Origin: Moritella yayanosii
GTDB lineage: Bacteria; Pseudomonadota; Gammaproteobacteria; Enterobacterales; Moritellaceae
DNA: 64,000 bases
Assembly (NCBI RefSeq): GCF_900465055.1
Contig: NZ_LS483250.1
Coordinates: 496,001-560,000, forward strand
Reading direction: 5' to 3'
Numbering within the stretch: position 1 is the stretch's first letter; each line of letters begins with the position of its first letter. The notes under the pieces were generated by a model. It was given only the letters and a program-made list of their open reading frames with translations, had not been told where the DNA came from and did not search any database. The position numbers and the translations under genes are program-made. Of this stretch, positions 38,485 to 47,635 are shown in pieces.

Positions 38485-39121
38485 CTATGCCACTTTGTGG
38501 CTGAAAGACGTATCAAGCGTGCCTTTACAACAGGCGTTAAAACACCTTAACAAAGGTTTTCAGTCCTTTTTTAAGTCAGGGTTTGGTTACCCTAAATTTA
38601 AATCAAAGCATCATTATCAATCAGCCAGCCAGTTACATGAGTAACGGATTCAAATGGGATGCAGATAAACAATCATTATTACTCGCTAAAATGAAGCAAC
38701 CGCTTAAAATAAAGTGGTCGCGCTTAACAAATCGATATGCTAAAAAACTCGCTAAGGCTTCACGAAAATTAGCGAATTCCCGTAGAGACTTTACGCATAA
38801 AATGACGTCGACACTTATAAACGAAAACCAAGTGATAGGGATCGAGTCATTGAAAGTCAAAAATATGGTGAAAAATCGCAAGTTGGCAAAGCATCTCCAT
38901 GATGCTAATTTCGGTGAAATAGCAAGGCAGTTAGAATATAAGGCTGATTGGTACGGGCGTAAATTATCAGCTATTAGCCAGTGGTTTCCTTCGTCTAAAA
39001 TGTGCAGCGAATGTGGTGCGTTATACGCTGGGCAGTGGTCATTAGCGATCAGGACTAGCAGCTTAAATAATTTGTGGCGGTAGGTAGTACCGACACGTTA
39101 AATGCTTGTAAGAGGTTTTAG
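38485..39121 (+). pseudogene. tnpB: IS200/IS605-type TnpB (OrfB) remnant
   Basis: Pieces of TnpB in successive frames: ATLWLKDVSSVPLQQALKHL and GFGYPKFKSKHHYQSAS, a frameshift, SNGFKWDADKQSLLLAKM, an in-frame deletion after IKWSR, LTNRYAKKLAKASRKLANSR, IGIESLKVKNMVKN (the RuvC glutamate segment), WFPSSKMCSECG (first half of the zinc ribbon), another deletion, and the C-terminal AVGSTDTLNAC. The N-terminus, the first catalytic aspartate region and the second Cys pair are lost. A family-typical right end follows at 39173-39192. No TnpA is visible. Confidence 0.85.
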
Positions 39122-39172
39122 AAGACTAACGCAATTTAATATTGCAATGCCTAAACCGTAGACGACAAGAAT

Positions 39173-39192
39173 CCCCTTGCTTCAGCTAGGGG
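39173..39192 (+). mobile_element. Right-end hairpin of the IS605-type remnant
   Basis: CCCCT-T-GCT and AGC-T-AGGGG form the imperfect subterminal hairpin typical of IS200/IS605 right ends, 52 bases after the tnpB remnant. In intact elements the 3' end of tnpB and this region encode the guide (omega) RNA scaffold. Confidence 0.65.
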
Positions 39193-39331
39193 AACTTCAA
39201 GAATATCTAAACCCGAGAAGCCGAATTAGTTATTATTTTGAAAGAACAAAGAGCAATGGTCAATTATGATATATACAATTAGACTGTTTACTCTATAATT
39301 GGTACTTACTTAATATCAAAGGTTTATTATT

Positions 39332-39883
39332 TTGAATACATTACAGCGTGGTTTTACGCTTATCGAGTTGGTTATTGTGATCATTGTACTCGGGGTATTA
39401 TCCGCTACAGCATTACCACGTTTTTTGAACTTAGCGGGTGATGCTGATATTGCAGTTGTCGAAGGTACTGGAGGCGCTTTGCAAAGTGCGGTTAATTTAG
39501 CGCACAGTAAATGGGTGATCATGGGTTCGAGCACCGACTTAGATTTAAATAATGATGTTCAACTATATGGTTCTGGGTCTGAAGGGTTAATCGACTTTAA
39601 TTCCGCTGGCTGGCCAGCACAGAGTTTTGCTGGTAATGATAAAATAATTACCACCGATAACAGGGACGATTGTATTTCTCTCTGGAATACGATTCTGAAT
39701 ACAGGTAGCAATAAAATTGATAAAGAAATCGGTTACAATGATGATTTTACAGTTGTTTATGGCTACTTTAATGACCCAGCTGAACCTGATGGGGTTTGCT
39801 TGTACAAAAGAACAAGTAATTTAGATTTGTATATTCGTTATGATAGTAATAACGGTAGCGTGACGACACATTTTAAAGAATAA
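39332..39883 (+). CDS. Type IV pilin-like protein (MshA-like), orphan
   Basis: 183 residues from a TTG start with AAAGG 9 bases upstream. The N-terminus MNTLQRG-FTLIELVIVIIV is a class-III signal: prepilin peptidase would cut after Gly7 and methylate Phe, and Glu5 of the mature protein is present. A hydrophobic helix follows, then a globular domain with two cysteines spaced as in a disulfide loop (DDCISLW near 114 and GVCLYKR near 155). MSHA-type pilins look like this, but no pilus assembly genes are nearby. It may be a minor or alternative pilin, a substrate of a machine encoded elsewhere. Confidence 0.85.
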   Translation: MNTLQRGFTLIELVIVIIVLGVLSATALPRFLNLAGDADIAVVEGTGGALQSAVNLAHSKWVIMGSSTDLDLNNDVQLYGSGSEGLIDFNSAGWPAQSFAGNDKIITTDNRDDCISLWNTILNTGSNKIDKEIGYNDDFTVVYGYFNDPAEPDGVCLYKRTSNLDLYIRYDSNNGSVTTHFKE

Positions 39884-39914
39884 TAACGATTCCCTGCGAC
39901 AGGGTATCGTTATT
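39882..39914. terminator. Strong hairpin at the pilin stop codon
   Basis: AATAACGAT-T-CCCTG pairs with CAGGG-T-ATCGTTATT around a CGA loop, a 14-bp stem with one mismatch. A T-run (TTTTTT) appears only 6 bases later. It lies between the convergent pilin and DUF547 genes and probably serves both. Confidence 0.6.
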
Positions 39915-39932
39915 CTGGCATTTTTTAACTGA

Positions 39933-40790
39933 TTATTCTGACTGATTTAATCGCCAATCATATTCAAAATCGATATCGCCAGGGTTTTGTTGAAATGACT
40001 GTAGAGCCTGCTTTAGTTGAGGCTTTGCATAACGCTTTAAATGTTCAATTAATGCTTGATCATTATCACCAAAATCCTCTGAATACCATTTGTAGATACT
40101 CGATACTTCCAAGTTATCGCCTTTAACTGTAACACCACGTGGATGATTTATATAGGCATAAGCACCCGCCGTTAATAGCTGTTCCATGTTATTCCCGGTA
40201 AATGCCGTTGCAGCTAAATTCGGACAACCATAACTAGCGCAGTTCACTGCATAATGGATACGTGGGTCTAGCCAAATAGGGCGCAGTATTTCATGTTCAA
40301 TGTCGTTTAAGCTCAGCGTTTTGTCGTTGACCGTGGCAGCATCATCATCCCAAGGACCGAATGAAAAGAAGCGCTTACCTAATTTGGTAATAGATTTTAC
40401 CGGGTAGTTGTCCAATATCAGCTGTATTGTCAGCGCGTTATACAAATTAATCCAATAAGCTTGCTGTTGTGATTTAGTATGCTGTAATGGATTAATCTGT
40501 TGAATTTTGGTTAGGTATTGTTTGAGGATTGCTTTATCGGCATTGGTGACACCGCTGTAATTAAACAAGTTGATGGCAACATTATTTTCTCCCTTTATTA
40601 AATAACGATTTAAAATATATTGCCACTGGCTGTGGTCGATATCTGCAACCATTGACTCATTGCTCTTGTTCCAATATGACGTTGTTGCGGCAATCGCACT
40701 ATTTGAATAAAGCCCACTAAACAATCCGATGAGTAATAACCATAGAGTAATCGTTGAGTTACTTATTAATGATTTTTGATTGTCGTTCAC
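39933..40790 (-). CDS. DUF547 domain exported protein
   Basis: 285 residues. An N-terminal hydrophobic segment (about 14-34) ending SAIAA is a signal peptide or anchor. DUF547 motifs: QAYWINLYNALTIQLILDNY, DIEHEILRP, and DPRIHYAVNCASYGCPNL, a conserved Cys-containing block resembling a papain-like or transglutaminase core. No enzymatic activity is firmly established to my knowledge. It is probably periplasmic. It stands alone between the pilin and the Omp85-like gene. Confidence 0.85.
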   Translation of the reverse strand: MNDNQKSLISNSTITLWLLLIGLFSGLYSNSAIAATTSYWNKSNESMVADIDHSQWQYILNRYLIKGENNVAINLFNYSGVTNADKAILKQYLTKIQQINPLQHTKSQQQAYWINLYNALTIQLILDNYPVKSITKLGKRFFSFGPWDDDAATVNDKTLSLNDIEHEILRPIWLDPRIHYAVNCASYGCPNLAATAFTGNNMEQLLTAGAYAYINHPRGVTVKGDNLEVSSIYKWYSEDFGDNDQALIEHLKRYAKPQLKQALQSFQQNPGDIDFEYDWRLNQSE

Positions 40791-41050
40791 GTCTATCTGC
40801 CTTGTACTAAGTTGTTGAACTTATTATACAACATTGGCCATCGTTTATAGTATTAATCATAGCTCATGGAGAACACTTATTATGGTTTATAAGATACTTA
40901 GTGGTTTGGCTGCTTAAGTCGAGTAATCTAGTATAAATAGCTGTCAGACCTGCTCATTTCTGTATTATCGTATACATATTAAGAGTTATAGGATATCTTT
41001 CTGAGCTCGGATTTTTATTCATATCGATTTTATTACTGTTTGGAGTATGA

Positions 41051-42295
41051 GTGTCTTATAAGAATGTTTGTGTATCGCTGTTATGTTCTGCATTGCTGAT
41101 GACAAGTCCGCTTAGTGCTGAAGAGGTTGCCGAAGAGATGGCAACAGAAATTACAAAAGATAGTGCGACTAACAGGCCTACATTTGATACCGAAGTTACA
41201 GGTGTGCCGTTTATTATTTCAACAGAAACACTGGGTGCTGCGGTGGGTGTATCTGGTATTATAAAGCATGCAGGACAACCACAAGCATCGATATTCGGAC
41301 TTGGCCTATATAGTGATAATGACAGTAACATTGGCTTTATCTCATTCAATAATTATATGCTGCCTGGCGTAACACAATGGTTATTTTCGACTGAATATTA
41401 TCGTGGTTATTTTAGTAATGGTACCTATTATGTACCCGCGCCAAGAGAACCTCGGTCTACCAACGAAATCATTGCTGAGGGTACTGACTCGTCGCTACGT
41501 ATTAAGGCGAAATATGTATTACCCTGGGGCTTAGGTGCCAATGGCGCTGCTCGTAGTCTAATGCAACAACGTGGTGAGATAGCGTTTAATCCACTCGAAT
41601 CTGGCGTTACCAGTGTGAGTGTTACCCCGTTTCAGCAAAAGCGTGATGTGACTGGTTATGTTAATTTACCCGATGTTGCACAGGGGTTAGAACTACAACT
41701 GAATTGGGATAATCGAGACAGTATTGGTGATACAGAAGCGGGCAGTCAAACTCGATTTACGGTGCGTCGCGATTTTGGTAACGATGAACGTAATAGCTGG
41801 ACGACTTGGGAACTTGAGCAAAGTGCGTTTGTGCCTTTGGATGCAAATAGCTTGTTTAAAGAACAAGTCTTAGCATTTAACTATTACCTTGCTGATACGC
41901 CAACATGGGATAGTGGTACAGGCGTTGCTGATAAACATCGTCCGCCCTCTTTTGCTGGTATTAAATTAGGTGGTTTTAATCGTTTACGAGGTTATTCATC
42001 AGGGCAGTTTTACAGCCGAAGTGCAGTCGCTTATAGTGCCGAATACCGCGTGAAGCCACATTGGCAACCATTACATAATTTACCGTTTTACGATGTCCCG
42101 TGGTGGCAATGGTCAGCCTTTGTAGAAACTGGACAGGTTGCTGATAGTTTTGATTTATCGGCTCTGCATGATGACTTGAAATGGACTGCGGGGTTAGGCT
42201 TACGTTTTAATGTTGAAGGTGTGCTGGTGCGTATCGATTATGCGAAAAGTGAACATGATGCACAAATGTGGTTTATGATTAATCAGCCATTCTAG
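41051..42295 (+). CDS. Omp85/BamA-family outer membrane barrel without POTRA domains
   Basis: 414 residues from a GTG with GGAG 6 bases upstream. A signal peptide of about 23 residues ends PLSA. The C-terminal barrel has the Omp85 RGY motif (GGFNRLRGYSSGQF) and the closing strands GLGLRFNVEGVLVRIDYA and a terminal Phe. There is too little sequence before the barrel for POTRA repeats, so it is a short Omp85 relative rather than BamA or TamA. A role as a surface antigen-like transporter is possible; no partner gene is adjacent. It is followed by a strong terminator. Confidence 0.8.
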   Translation: MSYKNVCVSLLCSALLMTSPLSAEEVAEEMATEITKDSATNRPTFDTEVTGVPFIISTETLGAAVGVSGIIKHAGQPQASIFGLGLYSDNDSNIGFISFNNYMLPGVTQWLFSTEYYRGYFSNGTYYVPAPREPRSTNEIIAEGTDSSLRIKAKYVLPWGLGANGAARSLMQQRGEIAFNPLESGVTSVSVTPFQQKRDVTGYVNLPDVAQGLELQLNWDNRDSIGDTEAGSQTRFTVRRDFGNDERNSWTTWELEQSAFVPLDANSLFKEQVLAFNYYLADTPTWDSGTGVADKHRPPSFAGIKLGGFNRLRGYSSGQFYSRSAVAYSAEYRVKPHWQPLHNLPFYDVPWWQWSAFVETGQVADSFDLSALHDDLKWTAGLGLRFNVEGVLVRIDYAKSEHDAQMWFMINQPF

Positions 42296-42336
42296 CGGCA
42301 AAGAAACGATAGAAAAGACATCGATAAGAAACAGAC

Positions 42337-42382
42337 AAGCCGTAATTGTGATCCCTTTAAAGGGTTGCAATTACGGCTTTTT
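42337..42382 (+). terminator. Rho-independent terminator after the Omp85-like gene
   Basis: GCCGTAATTG pairs with CAATTACGGC, with an inner CCCTTTAAAGGG stem, followed by TTTTT. A classic terminator with A-run on the other side, so it may also serve yajD on the minus strand. Confidence 0.85.
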
Positions 42383-42423
42383 GGTATTTGAAATTAAAGT
42401 TGAACTACGGTGAAAATCAATTG

Positions 42424-42768
42424 TTACTTCTTGAACATTGATTTTAAATCAGCGAAAGGATTGTAAGTCGCCGAGTCTTGATTGTTATCACCCGCTTCAA
42501 TTTCTGTCGCGTACTGATCGTGCTCAGTGTATTTTGAATGCTCGTTGTCATGACAATACAAGCAGAGTAATTCCCAGTTACTACCGTCATTCGGGTTGTT
42601 ACTGTGATCATGGTCCATGTGGTGAACCGTTAACTCTCTTAAGTTAGAATAAACAAATTCGCGTGTGCAACGGCCACATATCCATGGGAATAACTTAAGC
42701 GCTTTCTCGCGATAACCTTGCTCCATACGCTTATACGTTACGCTGGAACCTAAAGTATCTGATGACAT
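42424..42768 (-). CDS. yajD: YajD-type HNH nuclease
   Basis: 114 residues. HNH fold: CGRC (about 31-34), then LTVHHMDHDHSNNPNDGSNWELLCLYCHDNEHS with the catalytic HH, the Asn of SNW and the second CxxC. It matches E. coli YajD in length and motif order, with a longer acidic tail. The family is presumed to cut DNA; its cellular role is not settled. It is a single gene here with its own start near the divergent peptidase gene. Confidence 0.88.
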   Translation of the reverse strand: MSSDTLGSSVTYKRMEQGYREKALKLFPWICGRCTREFVYSNLRELTVHHMDHDHSNNPNDGSNWELLCLYCHDNEHSKYTEHDQYATEIEAGDNNQDSATYNPFADLKSMFKK

Positions 42769-42845
42769 GATGGTTCATCCATAATAATAAAAAGGGTATT
42801 GTAAAAGTATATCGAATACTGATCAATAGCTTATTTAAGCCAGTT

Positions 42846-43439
42846 ATGGGTATCAGAACAAAAGTGGATGAGGTAAAATACGCGCTATTCAATTTATCAG
42901 TATTCTCGCTACCTATGTCAGTCTCAAAAATAGATTCAACCGCCCTTAAATACCTGTCAGCCTATTCAGATCAAGTTAAAAGCCAGGTCAAATTGATGTT
43001 AGAGCAGGATAAGCTTAGTCAATTCTTATTAACTAAATACCCGACAACGCATGCAATTACCAATGATAAGAAATTGCGTGAATTTGTGATGGATTTAAAG
43101 AACAATTATCTAAAGAAATCATCGCCGATCAGCAAGATTATTTATGATCCTAAAATTCATGTGGTGAATAACGCACTGGGTTTACATACCTTTGTATCAC
43201 GAGTGCAGGGCAATAAATTAAAGAGTAAAAACGAGATCCGCATCAGCGAGATGTTTAGACGTTGCCCAGAAGCATTTTTACAAATGATAACGGTACACGA
43301 GTTAACACATGTAAAAGAGAAAAACCATGACAAAGCCTTCTATAAGCTTTGCGAGCATATGTTGCCAGATTACCATCAGCTAGAATTTGATATGCGTTTG
43401 TATTTAACCCAAGTCGAATTTCGCGGTGAGATCTACTAG
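42846..43439 (+). CDS. YgjP/DUF45-like zinc metallopeptidase
   Basis: Up to 197 residues; a second in-frame ATG at 42915 would give 174, and neither start has a convincing ribosome site. The zinc site is TVHELTHVKEKNHDKAFY: HExxH with a third histidine seven residues later, followed by LPDYHQLEFDMRLYL. This is the M48-type YgjP/SprT-like pattern. Substrate unknown. It lies divergent to yajD. Confidence 0.8.
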   Translation: MGIRTKVDEVKYALFNLSVFSLPMSVSKIDSTALKYLSAYSDQVKSQVKLMLEQDKLSQFLLTKYPTTHAITNDKKLREFVMDLKNNYLKKSSPISKIIYDPKIHVVNNALGLHTFVSRVQGNKLKSKNEIRISEMFRRCPEAFLQMITVHELTHVKEKNHDKAFYKLCEHMLPDYHQLEFDMRLYLTQVEFRGEIY

Positions 43440-43503
43440 TCATAAATTGAAAAATATAATCAAGGTCGCGATCAAATGTCACACTACTATCCGATTTAGG
43501 GTG

Positions 43504-44403
43504 CTACTTTGCGTACAACGTTATGGTCACTACATCCTCATAATGGCCTGCTCGGGCAAAAGGCTTGGCCGTGTTTTGAAATGACATGGTCATTTTTTGT
43601 CCTCTAAATGAACGATTATTTATATCAAATACTGCTTCATCGGCTAAGTCGACTTGCTGGCCGCGAAAGCGGAGCTGGTAAGGTACCTTATTTTGCTTAT
43701 TTGTCACATTAACGAGGTTTCCATGATTCAAGGACGCCACGGTCATGCTGACAAAACCATTGCTCTCGATATAAACAGGTAAGTCGCGGCGATTTTTTTT
43801 GGTTAAATCCCCTAAGTGAAGTCGCACTGAGGTACCTGTGGACTGGATCCAGCTGTCGCTTACGTTTATGATCTTGGCCCGAACATAGGGATTAACTTGG
43901 TAGTCAAAGGTGTAAGTTTTATGCAGCACCTTGCTAGCCGTATTACTGCTTAGCTCGGCATTGAGTATGCCTTGATACGTTCCTGCGGATAAGTCTCTGC
44001 CGCCTGGGATATACAGCCATAAATCCAGTTGTTGTTTACCGAACACCGGCAGCACATAGTCGCTTCTGTCTATAATAAGCAGTGTTTGACGAGAGCCATT
44101 TTTTAATTCGTAACTATGTTGTGAGCTAACGCCATGCAGCATCGGTGTACCTCCTTGAGGTTGTTTAAGTACGATTTTTTGGGCACATTTCGCCAGCGCT
44201 CTGTCCAGGTAAATTGTGCCAGGGATCCAGACGCCTCGTCGTCCTTTCTGTTCTTCGGTGGATGAGCTAGTTTTAAGTTCAATATGCCAATTACCATTGC
44301 AAGTGGCCTTGTTCTCTTCGTCTTGTGTATAGGCAGCGCTTGAGAACGCGACGGTTAGCAGTACAAATGCGAAGCTTGCTTGCATTGGGTTAAAGGTTTT
44401 CAT
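43504..44403 (-). CDS. Fimbrial tip or minor subunit, two-domain
   Basis: 299 residues from the ATG at 44403 (AAGGAG 7 bases upstream), overlapping the usher by 14 bases. A signal peptide of about 25 residues ends SAAYTQ. Two pilin-like repeats are visible: the first ends GGRDLSAGTYQGILNAELSS, the second ends RAGHYEDVVTITLYAK, both of the pattern AGxYxx…L that closes pilin domains. Two-domain fimbrial proteins of this size are normally tip adhesins or initiators. The first domain would be the receptor-binding lectin-like part and the C-terminal one would take a donor strand. Last gene of the fimbrial cluster. Confidence 0.75.
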   Translation of the reverse strand: MKTFNPMQASFAFVLLTVAFSSAAYTQDEENKATCNGNWHIELKTSSSTEEQKGRRGVWIPGTIYLDRALAKCAQKIVLKQPQGGTPMLHGVSSQHSYELKNGSRQTLLIIDRSDYVLPVFGKQQLDLWLYIPGGRDLSAGTYQGILNAELSSNTASKVLHKTYTFDYQVNPYVRAKIINVSDSWIQSTGTSVRLHLGDLTKKNRRDLPVYIESNGFVSMTVASLNHGNLVNVTNKQNKVPYQLRFRGQQVDLADEAVFDINNRSFRGQKMTMSFQNTAKPFARAGHYEDVVTITLYAK

Positions 44404-46855
44404 CACAATTCTCCTTGATACATTTCATGTTAAGTGTGCCAAGTTCAATTAAATGGCCATCGACTTGCTTAATCACGACGGATAGCGGCTTGTATCTGTC
44501 ATCTGCTACCGTTACTGTGTATTTCCCTGGTCCTACGCCTTGCACGTAGAAACGCCCGGATTTATTAGTGAAGAACGACAATTTCGACGTGTCATCGATA
44601 AATTTACCTTGCAGGTAGGCGATCGGCTTACCAAGCGCATCCTTTAAGACCCCTTTTGCGGTATATGAACGGTCTGAACCAATCATAATGAAATGACCTG
44701 TGGCTGCGCCGGGGGAAATCGTTATTCGGCTTTCTCCCCAATCATATCCAACGGGTGCATTGGGCACGTTCAGGTCGATGGTATTGCTGGCGTAAGCCAC
44801 TTCGAGCGACAATAGGCCCCCAATCATCGCGTTGGCTGCGGCTTTGTAGTCACCTTGTTGACCCGTCCCTAACTGCGCTTCCTGTTCGGACAGTGATGGA
44901 TGAAGATGCGTTACTATAAAAGGGCCTTCTATCGCGCGGCCCCAACCTAACTTGCCATCAACAAGACCGATGGCAGTATGACCTCGAATTGATGCGGAAT
45001 AGGAAGCATCACTGTCATTATTTCGCATTTGGTTACGCTCTACTTCCGCCTGTAATCGCATTCTGTTGGCGGTATAGTTGAGCTGGACATTTTGGCCTTC
45101 TCGATCATCTTCATACTCTGCTTGGGCGCGGTAGCCGACACTGCCGACACTGTCGTTGCCGGTCCGATTGAGCTCAAGGCGGGAGTAGTTATTATTACTG
45201 TTGTAATTGGCACTAAGGTTTATCCCATTATCGATATTGGTCCTGCGCCAGTCAAAGGTGAGAAAATATGCGATCTCCGCATCGCTATGGGCCTCGGTGT
45301 CTTGGTAGGTAACTCCGGAACCTAAGTTCCAATTGCCCGTTTTCCAGTTCAACATCAATGTGGCGTTAGTCTGTTCGGCGTATTGCCTGTCTTTATAATA
45401 GGATCCTGATAACGTGGCATCCCACTGATCATTGAATATCCAGACATAGTTGGCTAAGTAGCGATCGTATGATGTCGCTAACGCCTCTGCATCCCAGGGT
45501 GTTGAAGTAAATGAATTTGAGAAATCAGCGCTTAATCTGAGGTTGGGCATTTGATTGTCAGCAGCACCCAATACGCTACTTTCAAAGGTGAAGGACAAAA
45601 TATTACCTACGTCAGTATTTTCAAGGTTGCTTAAAGAGAACCGACCGGAGAGATTACCCCAATCCGTACCAATTGTTGCTGTGGTACCCAGTACCTGTCC
45701 ATATTTGGCTACTGCGCTGTTGCAGCCCAACGTTAACCAGGATGACATGCCATACTCAGCAAACCCTGCTACTGTCCAAGTGTCTAGATATTCGATACCC
45801 TGGTCGGAAAAAATAGAGGGCACACCGACGGTAAGGCCATAATTGAGCATATCTTCGTTTAGTAAGTTACTGTTGTAGAATTGGCTAAAAACAAGCCGCT
45901 CTGTTTTTCCGGAAAGGTAAGAGACGTTCACTATGATGTCATTTGCTCCATTTGTCATGGGTAAATTGGTTAGGTTAAAGCGTCCCGCCTCTTGGTGGCC
46001 GCTGAAAATGACCTGGCCATTGACACTGATCTCGATCTCTGCACTTTCATTAAGGATCAGTTCTTGGTTGTTATTAGGGCCAATTATGCGCTCGGGTTGT
46101 AGCTCGGCATAATCACTTTTAATTGACAAACCACCTAAGCTCACACTTGATAGATGGCCTGCTAAGCCAGAACCCAAACCGGATTCAACATCACCCATCG
46201 ACAATCTAAATGGTGCTTTGGGGTTATCGTAAAAAGCGGTCCACTCACCACGCAACACATTTGCATCATTGTCGGGAACTTCGAGATAATTGGCTGTCGT
46301 GATGTTTATCCCGCTGGCGCCGCCGAAGTTCATTTGCGCAAGCCAATCGGCTGAAGAGAAACTATCTTTGCTGTTGGATTGCCAACTCTGGCTATGAGTG
46401 ACGTTAATACTGTTTAACCAGCTAAAGGTGCCACTTTCAGAGGGTATAAATGGGTCAAATCCTTCTCCAAAATCGACGTCAGATTGTCCAAATGCCTCGC
46501 TTGATATATCTGCTGTCATTGTCAGCGTCGCAGGGCTAAAAATTAGGTTGACCCCTTGTTCGGCAAGCGTCGTAAGTGGCACCATGGCATCGGTGACATT
46601 ATTCTCTACATTCGTCACTAACAAGGCTTGCCAAACCGAATCAGCTACCCGGGTTCCGAGTAGCGCTTTAAGAGCGGGCAGTGAAACTGCATTGACGTCT
46701 GATCCATCAAGGGAGACGGGAACGGTGCCGACTTCTAATCCGTCAATATCGAGGGGCAGTGAAAAGGTCGTGGCACTCGCATAATAGGACGCCAGTAACA
46801 ATCTCAATACCCATAAAAATTTAAGGGTAAACTGCCGCGAAGCACCGGTTATCAT
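44390..46855 (-). CDS. Fimbrial outer membrane usher
   Basis: 821 residues. After a signal peptide ending YYASA come an N-terminal chaperone-binding domain (to about 110), the 24-strand barrel with the plug (ESAEIEISVNGQVIFSGHQEAGRFNLTNLP, about 275-310, typical of ushers), and two C-terminal domains (GVLKDALGKPIAYLQGKFID, then FFTNKSGRFYVQGVGPGKYTV). The final domain ends with two cysteines (MKCIKENC). It secretes and polymerises pilin subunits delivered by the chaperone. Start adjoins the chaperone stop (TAGATG), so the two are coupled. Confidence 0.92.
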   Translation of the reverse strand: MITGASRQFTLKFLWVLRLLLASYYASATTFSLPLDIDGLEVGTVPVSLDGSDVNAVSLPALKALLGTRVADSVWQALLVTNVENNVTDAMVPLTTLAEQGVNLIFSPATLTMTADISSEAFGQSDVDFGEGFDPFIPSESGTFSWLNSINVTHSQSWQSNSKDSFSSADWLAQMNFGGASGINITTANYLEVPDNDANVLRGEWTAFYDNPKAPFRLSMGDVESGLGSGLAGHLSSVSLGGLSIKSDYAELQPERIIGPNNNQELILNESAEIEISVNGQVIFSGHQEAGRFNLTNLPMTNGANDIIVNVSYLSGKTERLVFSQFYNSNLLNEDMLNYGLTVGVPSIFSDQGIEYLDTWTVAGFAEYGMSSWLTLGCNSAVAKYGQVLGTTATIGTDWGNLSGRFSLSNLENTDVGNILSFTFESSVLGAADNQMPNLRLSADFSNSFTSTPWDAEALATSYDRYLANYVWIFNDQWDATLSGSYYKDRQYAEQTNATLMLNWKTGNWNLGSGVTYQDTEAHSDAEIAYFLTFDWRRTNIDNGINLSANYNSNNNYSRLELNRTGNDSVGSVGYRAQAEYEDDREGQNVQLNYTANRMRLQAEVERNQMRNNDSDASYSASIRGHTAIGLVDGKLGWGRAIEGPFIVTHLHPSLSEQEAQLGTGQQGDYKAAANAMIGGLLSLEVAYASNTIDLNVPNAPVGYDWGESRITISPGAATGHFIMIGSDRSYTAKGVLKDALGKPIAYLQGKFIDDTSKLSFFTNKSGRFYVQGVGPGKYTVTVADDRYKPLSVVIKQVDGHLIELGTLNMKCIKENCDENL

Positions 46856-47551
46856 CTATTCCGCCGTTATAGTCACCGAGGCTGAGTTATCTTGTGAAGA
46901 TAATAAGCTATCCACGGCAATACTGGCAATTTCCCCAGGCACAAGAAATTGTCGATTGAATAAGTGTTTAATGTCTTGCCATTTCCATGTGTGGCTTGCG
47001 TGGTCGCTTGTCACGGAAAAAGAGAGCTTAGGAATAACGATCACCCCTGTGCCTTGATTTGTTACCTGCATTTGAGAAGGTATACCGTCTTGGTAGGTTA
47101 TTTTGGCGGTGACGCTATTTTGCACATGATTAGGTGATACAAACACCAAAGCGCCAATCTGGAATAACATTTTTATGCTGTTTTTGGTGGCATTATCTTT
47201 GATTGGCAACTGGCTAAAAATGATACGGTAAGATTTTGAAATCTTGGCAGGTTCACCAATATATTTCACTTTTACCATTTGCGTTTTTCCCGGCTGGATC
47301 AGCGCCTGAGGCGGAAACACAAAAAAATCATCAGAGTCAATCAGTTGTTCTGATTCTTGGCCCGATATATAGCGTTGTTTAACGAAAATTTCTAAGGGTA
47401 AAGGTTGACCCGAGGTATTGCTGACTTGGTAGAAACGCTCACTTTTGCTGCCTTGGTCTGAAAAAAACGTCACCATGGGGAAAAGTTCAAAAGCATAGCT
47501 AGCGGGAGAGTGCAGCAAAAGCGCTGTTAACAAGATTGCAAATAATCGCAT
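46856..47551 (-). CDS. Fimbrial periplasmic chaperone (PapD-like)
   Basis: 231 residues with a signal peptide ending SYAF. GAGGG lies 4 bases before the ATG. It has the two-domain immunoglobulin-like pattern: FYQVSNTSGQPLPLEIFVKQR in the first strands, FFVFPPQALIQPGKTQMVKVKYIG (the G1/F1 donor-strand region) and the loop SYRIIFSQLP, followed by a second domain. The alternating hydrophobic residues of the donor strand are visible in LFQIGALVFVSP. It holds pilins in the periplasm and passes them to the usher encoded next. Confidence 0.9.
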   Translation of the reverse strand: MRLFAILLTALLLHSPASYAFELFPMVTFFSDQGSKSERFYQVSNTSGQPLPLEIFVKQRYISGQESEQLIDSDDFFVFPPQALIQPGKTQMVKVKYIGEPAKISKSYRIIFSQLPIKDNATKNSIKMLFQIGALVFVSPNHVQNSVTAKITYQDGIPSQMQVTNQGTGVIVIPKLSFSVTSDHASHTWKWQDIKHLFNRQFLVPGEIASIAVDSLLSSQDNSASVTITAE

Positions 47552-47563
47552 ATATCCCTCATA

Positions 47564-47580
47564 AGGGGCGCAACACCCCT
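47564..47580 (-). other. Small hairpin between pilin and chaperone genes
   Basis: AGGGG and CCCCT pair across a 7-nt loop, just before the chaperone's ribosome site. It could stabilise the pilin mRNA or lower read-through so that pilin is made in excess, a common arrangement in fimbrial operons. Confidence 0.4.
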
Positions 47581-47594
47581 GCTTATATAACTAT

Positions 47595-47627
47595 ATTTAC
47601 TGCGTATTTACTGCGTATTTACTGCGT
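47595..47627. repeat. Three tandem copies of an 11-bp unit
   Basis: ATTTACTGCGT is repeated three times without mismatch and followed by a partial fourth copy (ATTTACG), directly after the major-pilin stop codon and before the hairpin at 47564-47580. Confidence 0.9.
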
Positions 47628-47635
47628 ATTTACGC

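Noticed and set aside
40882-40917. An 11-residue frame starting MVYKILSGLAA
   Set aside because: Too short, poorly placed ribosome site, no terminator or conserved context.
47595-47627. Triple 11-bp repeat considered as a CRISPR array
   Set aside because: Units are directly adjacent without spacers and no cas genes are present; it is a simple tandem repeat.
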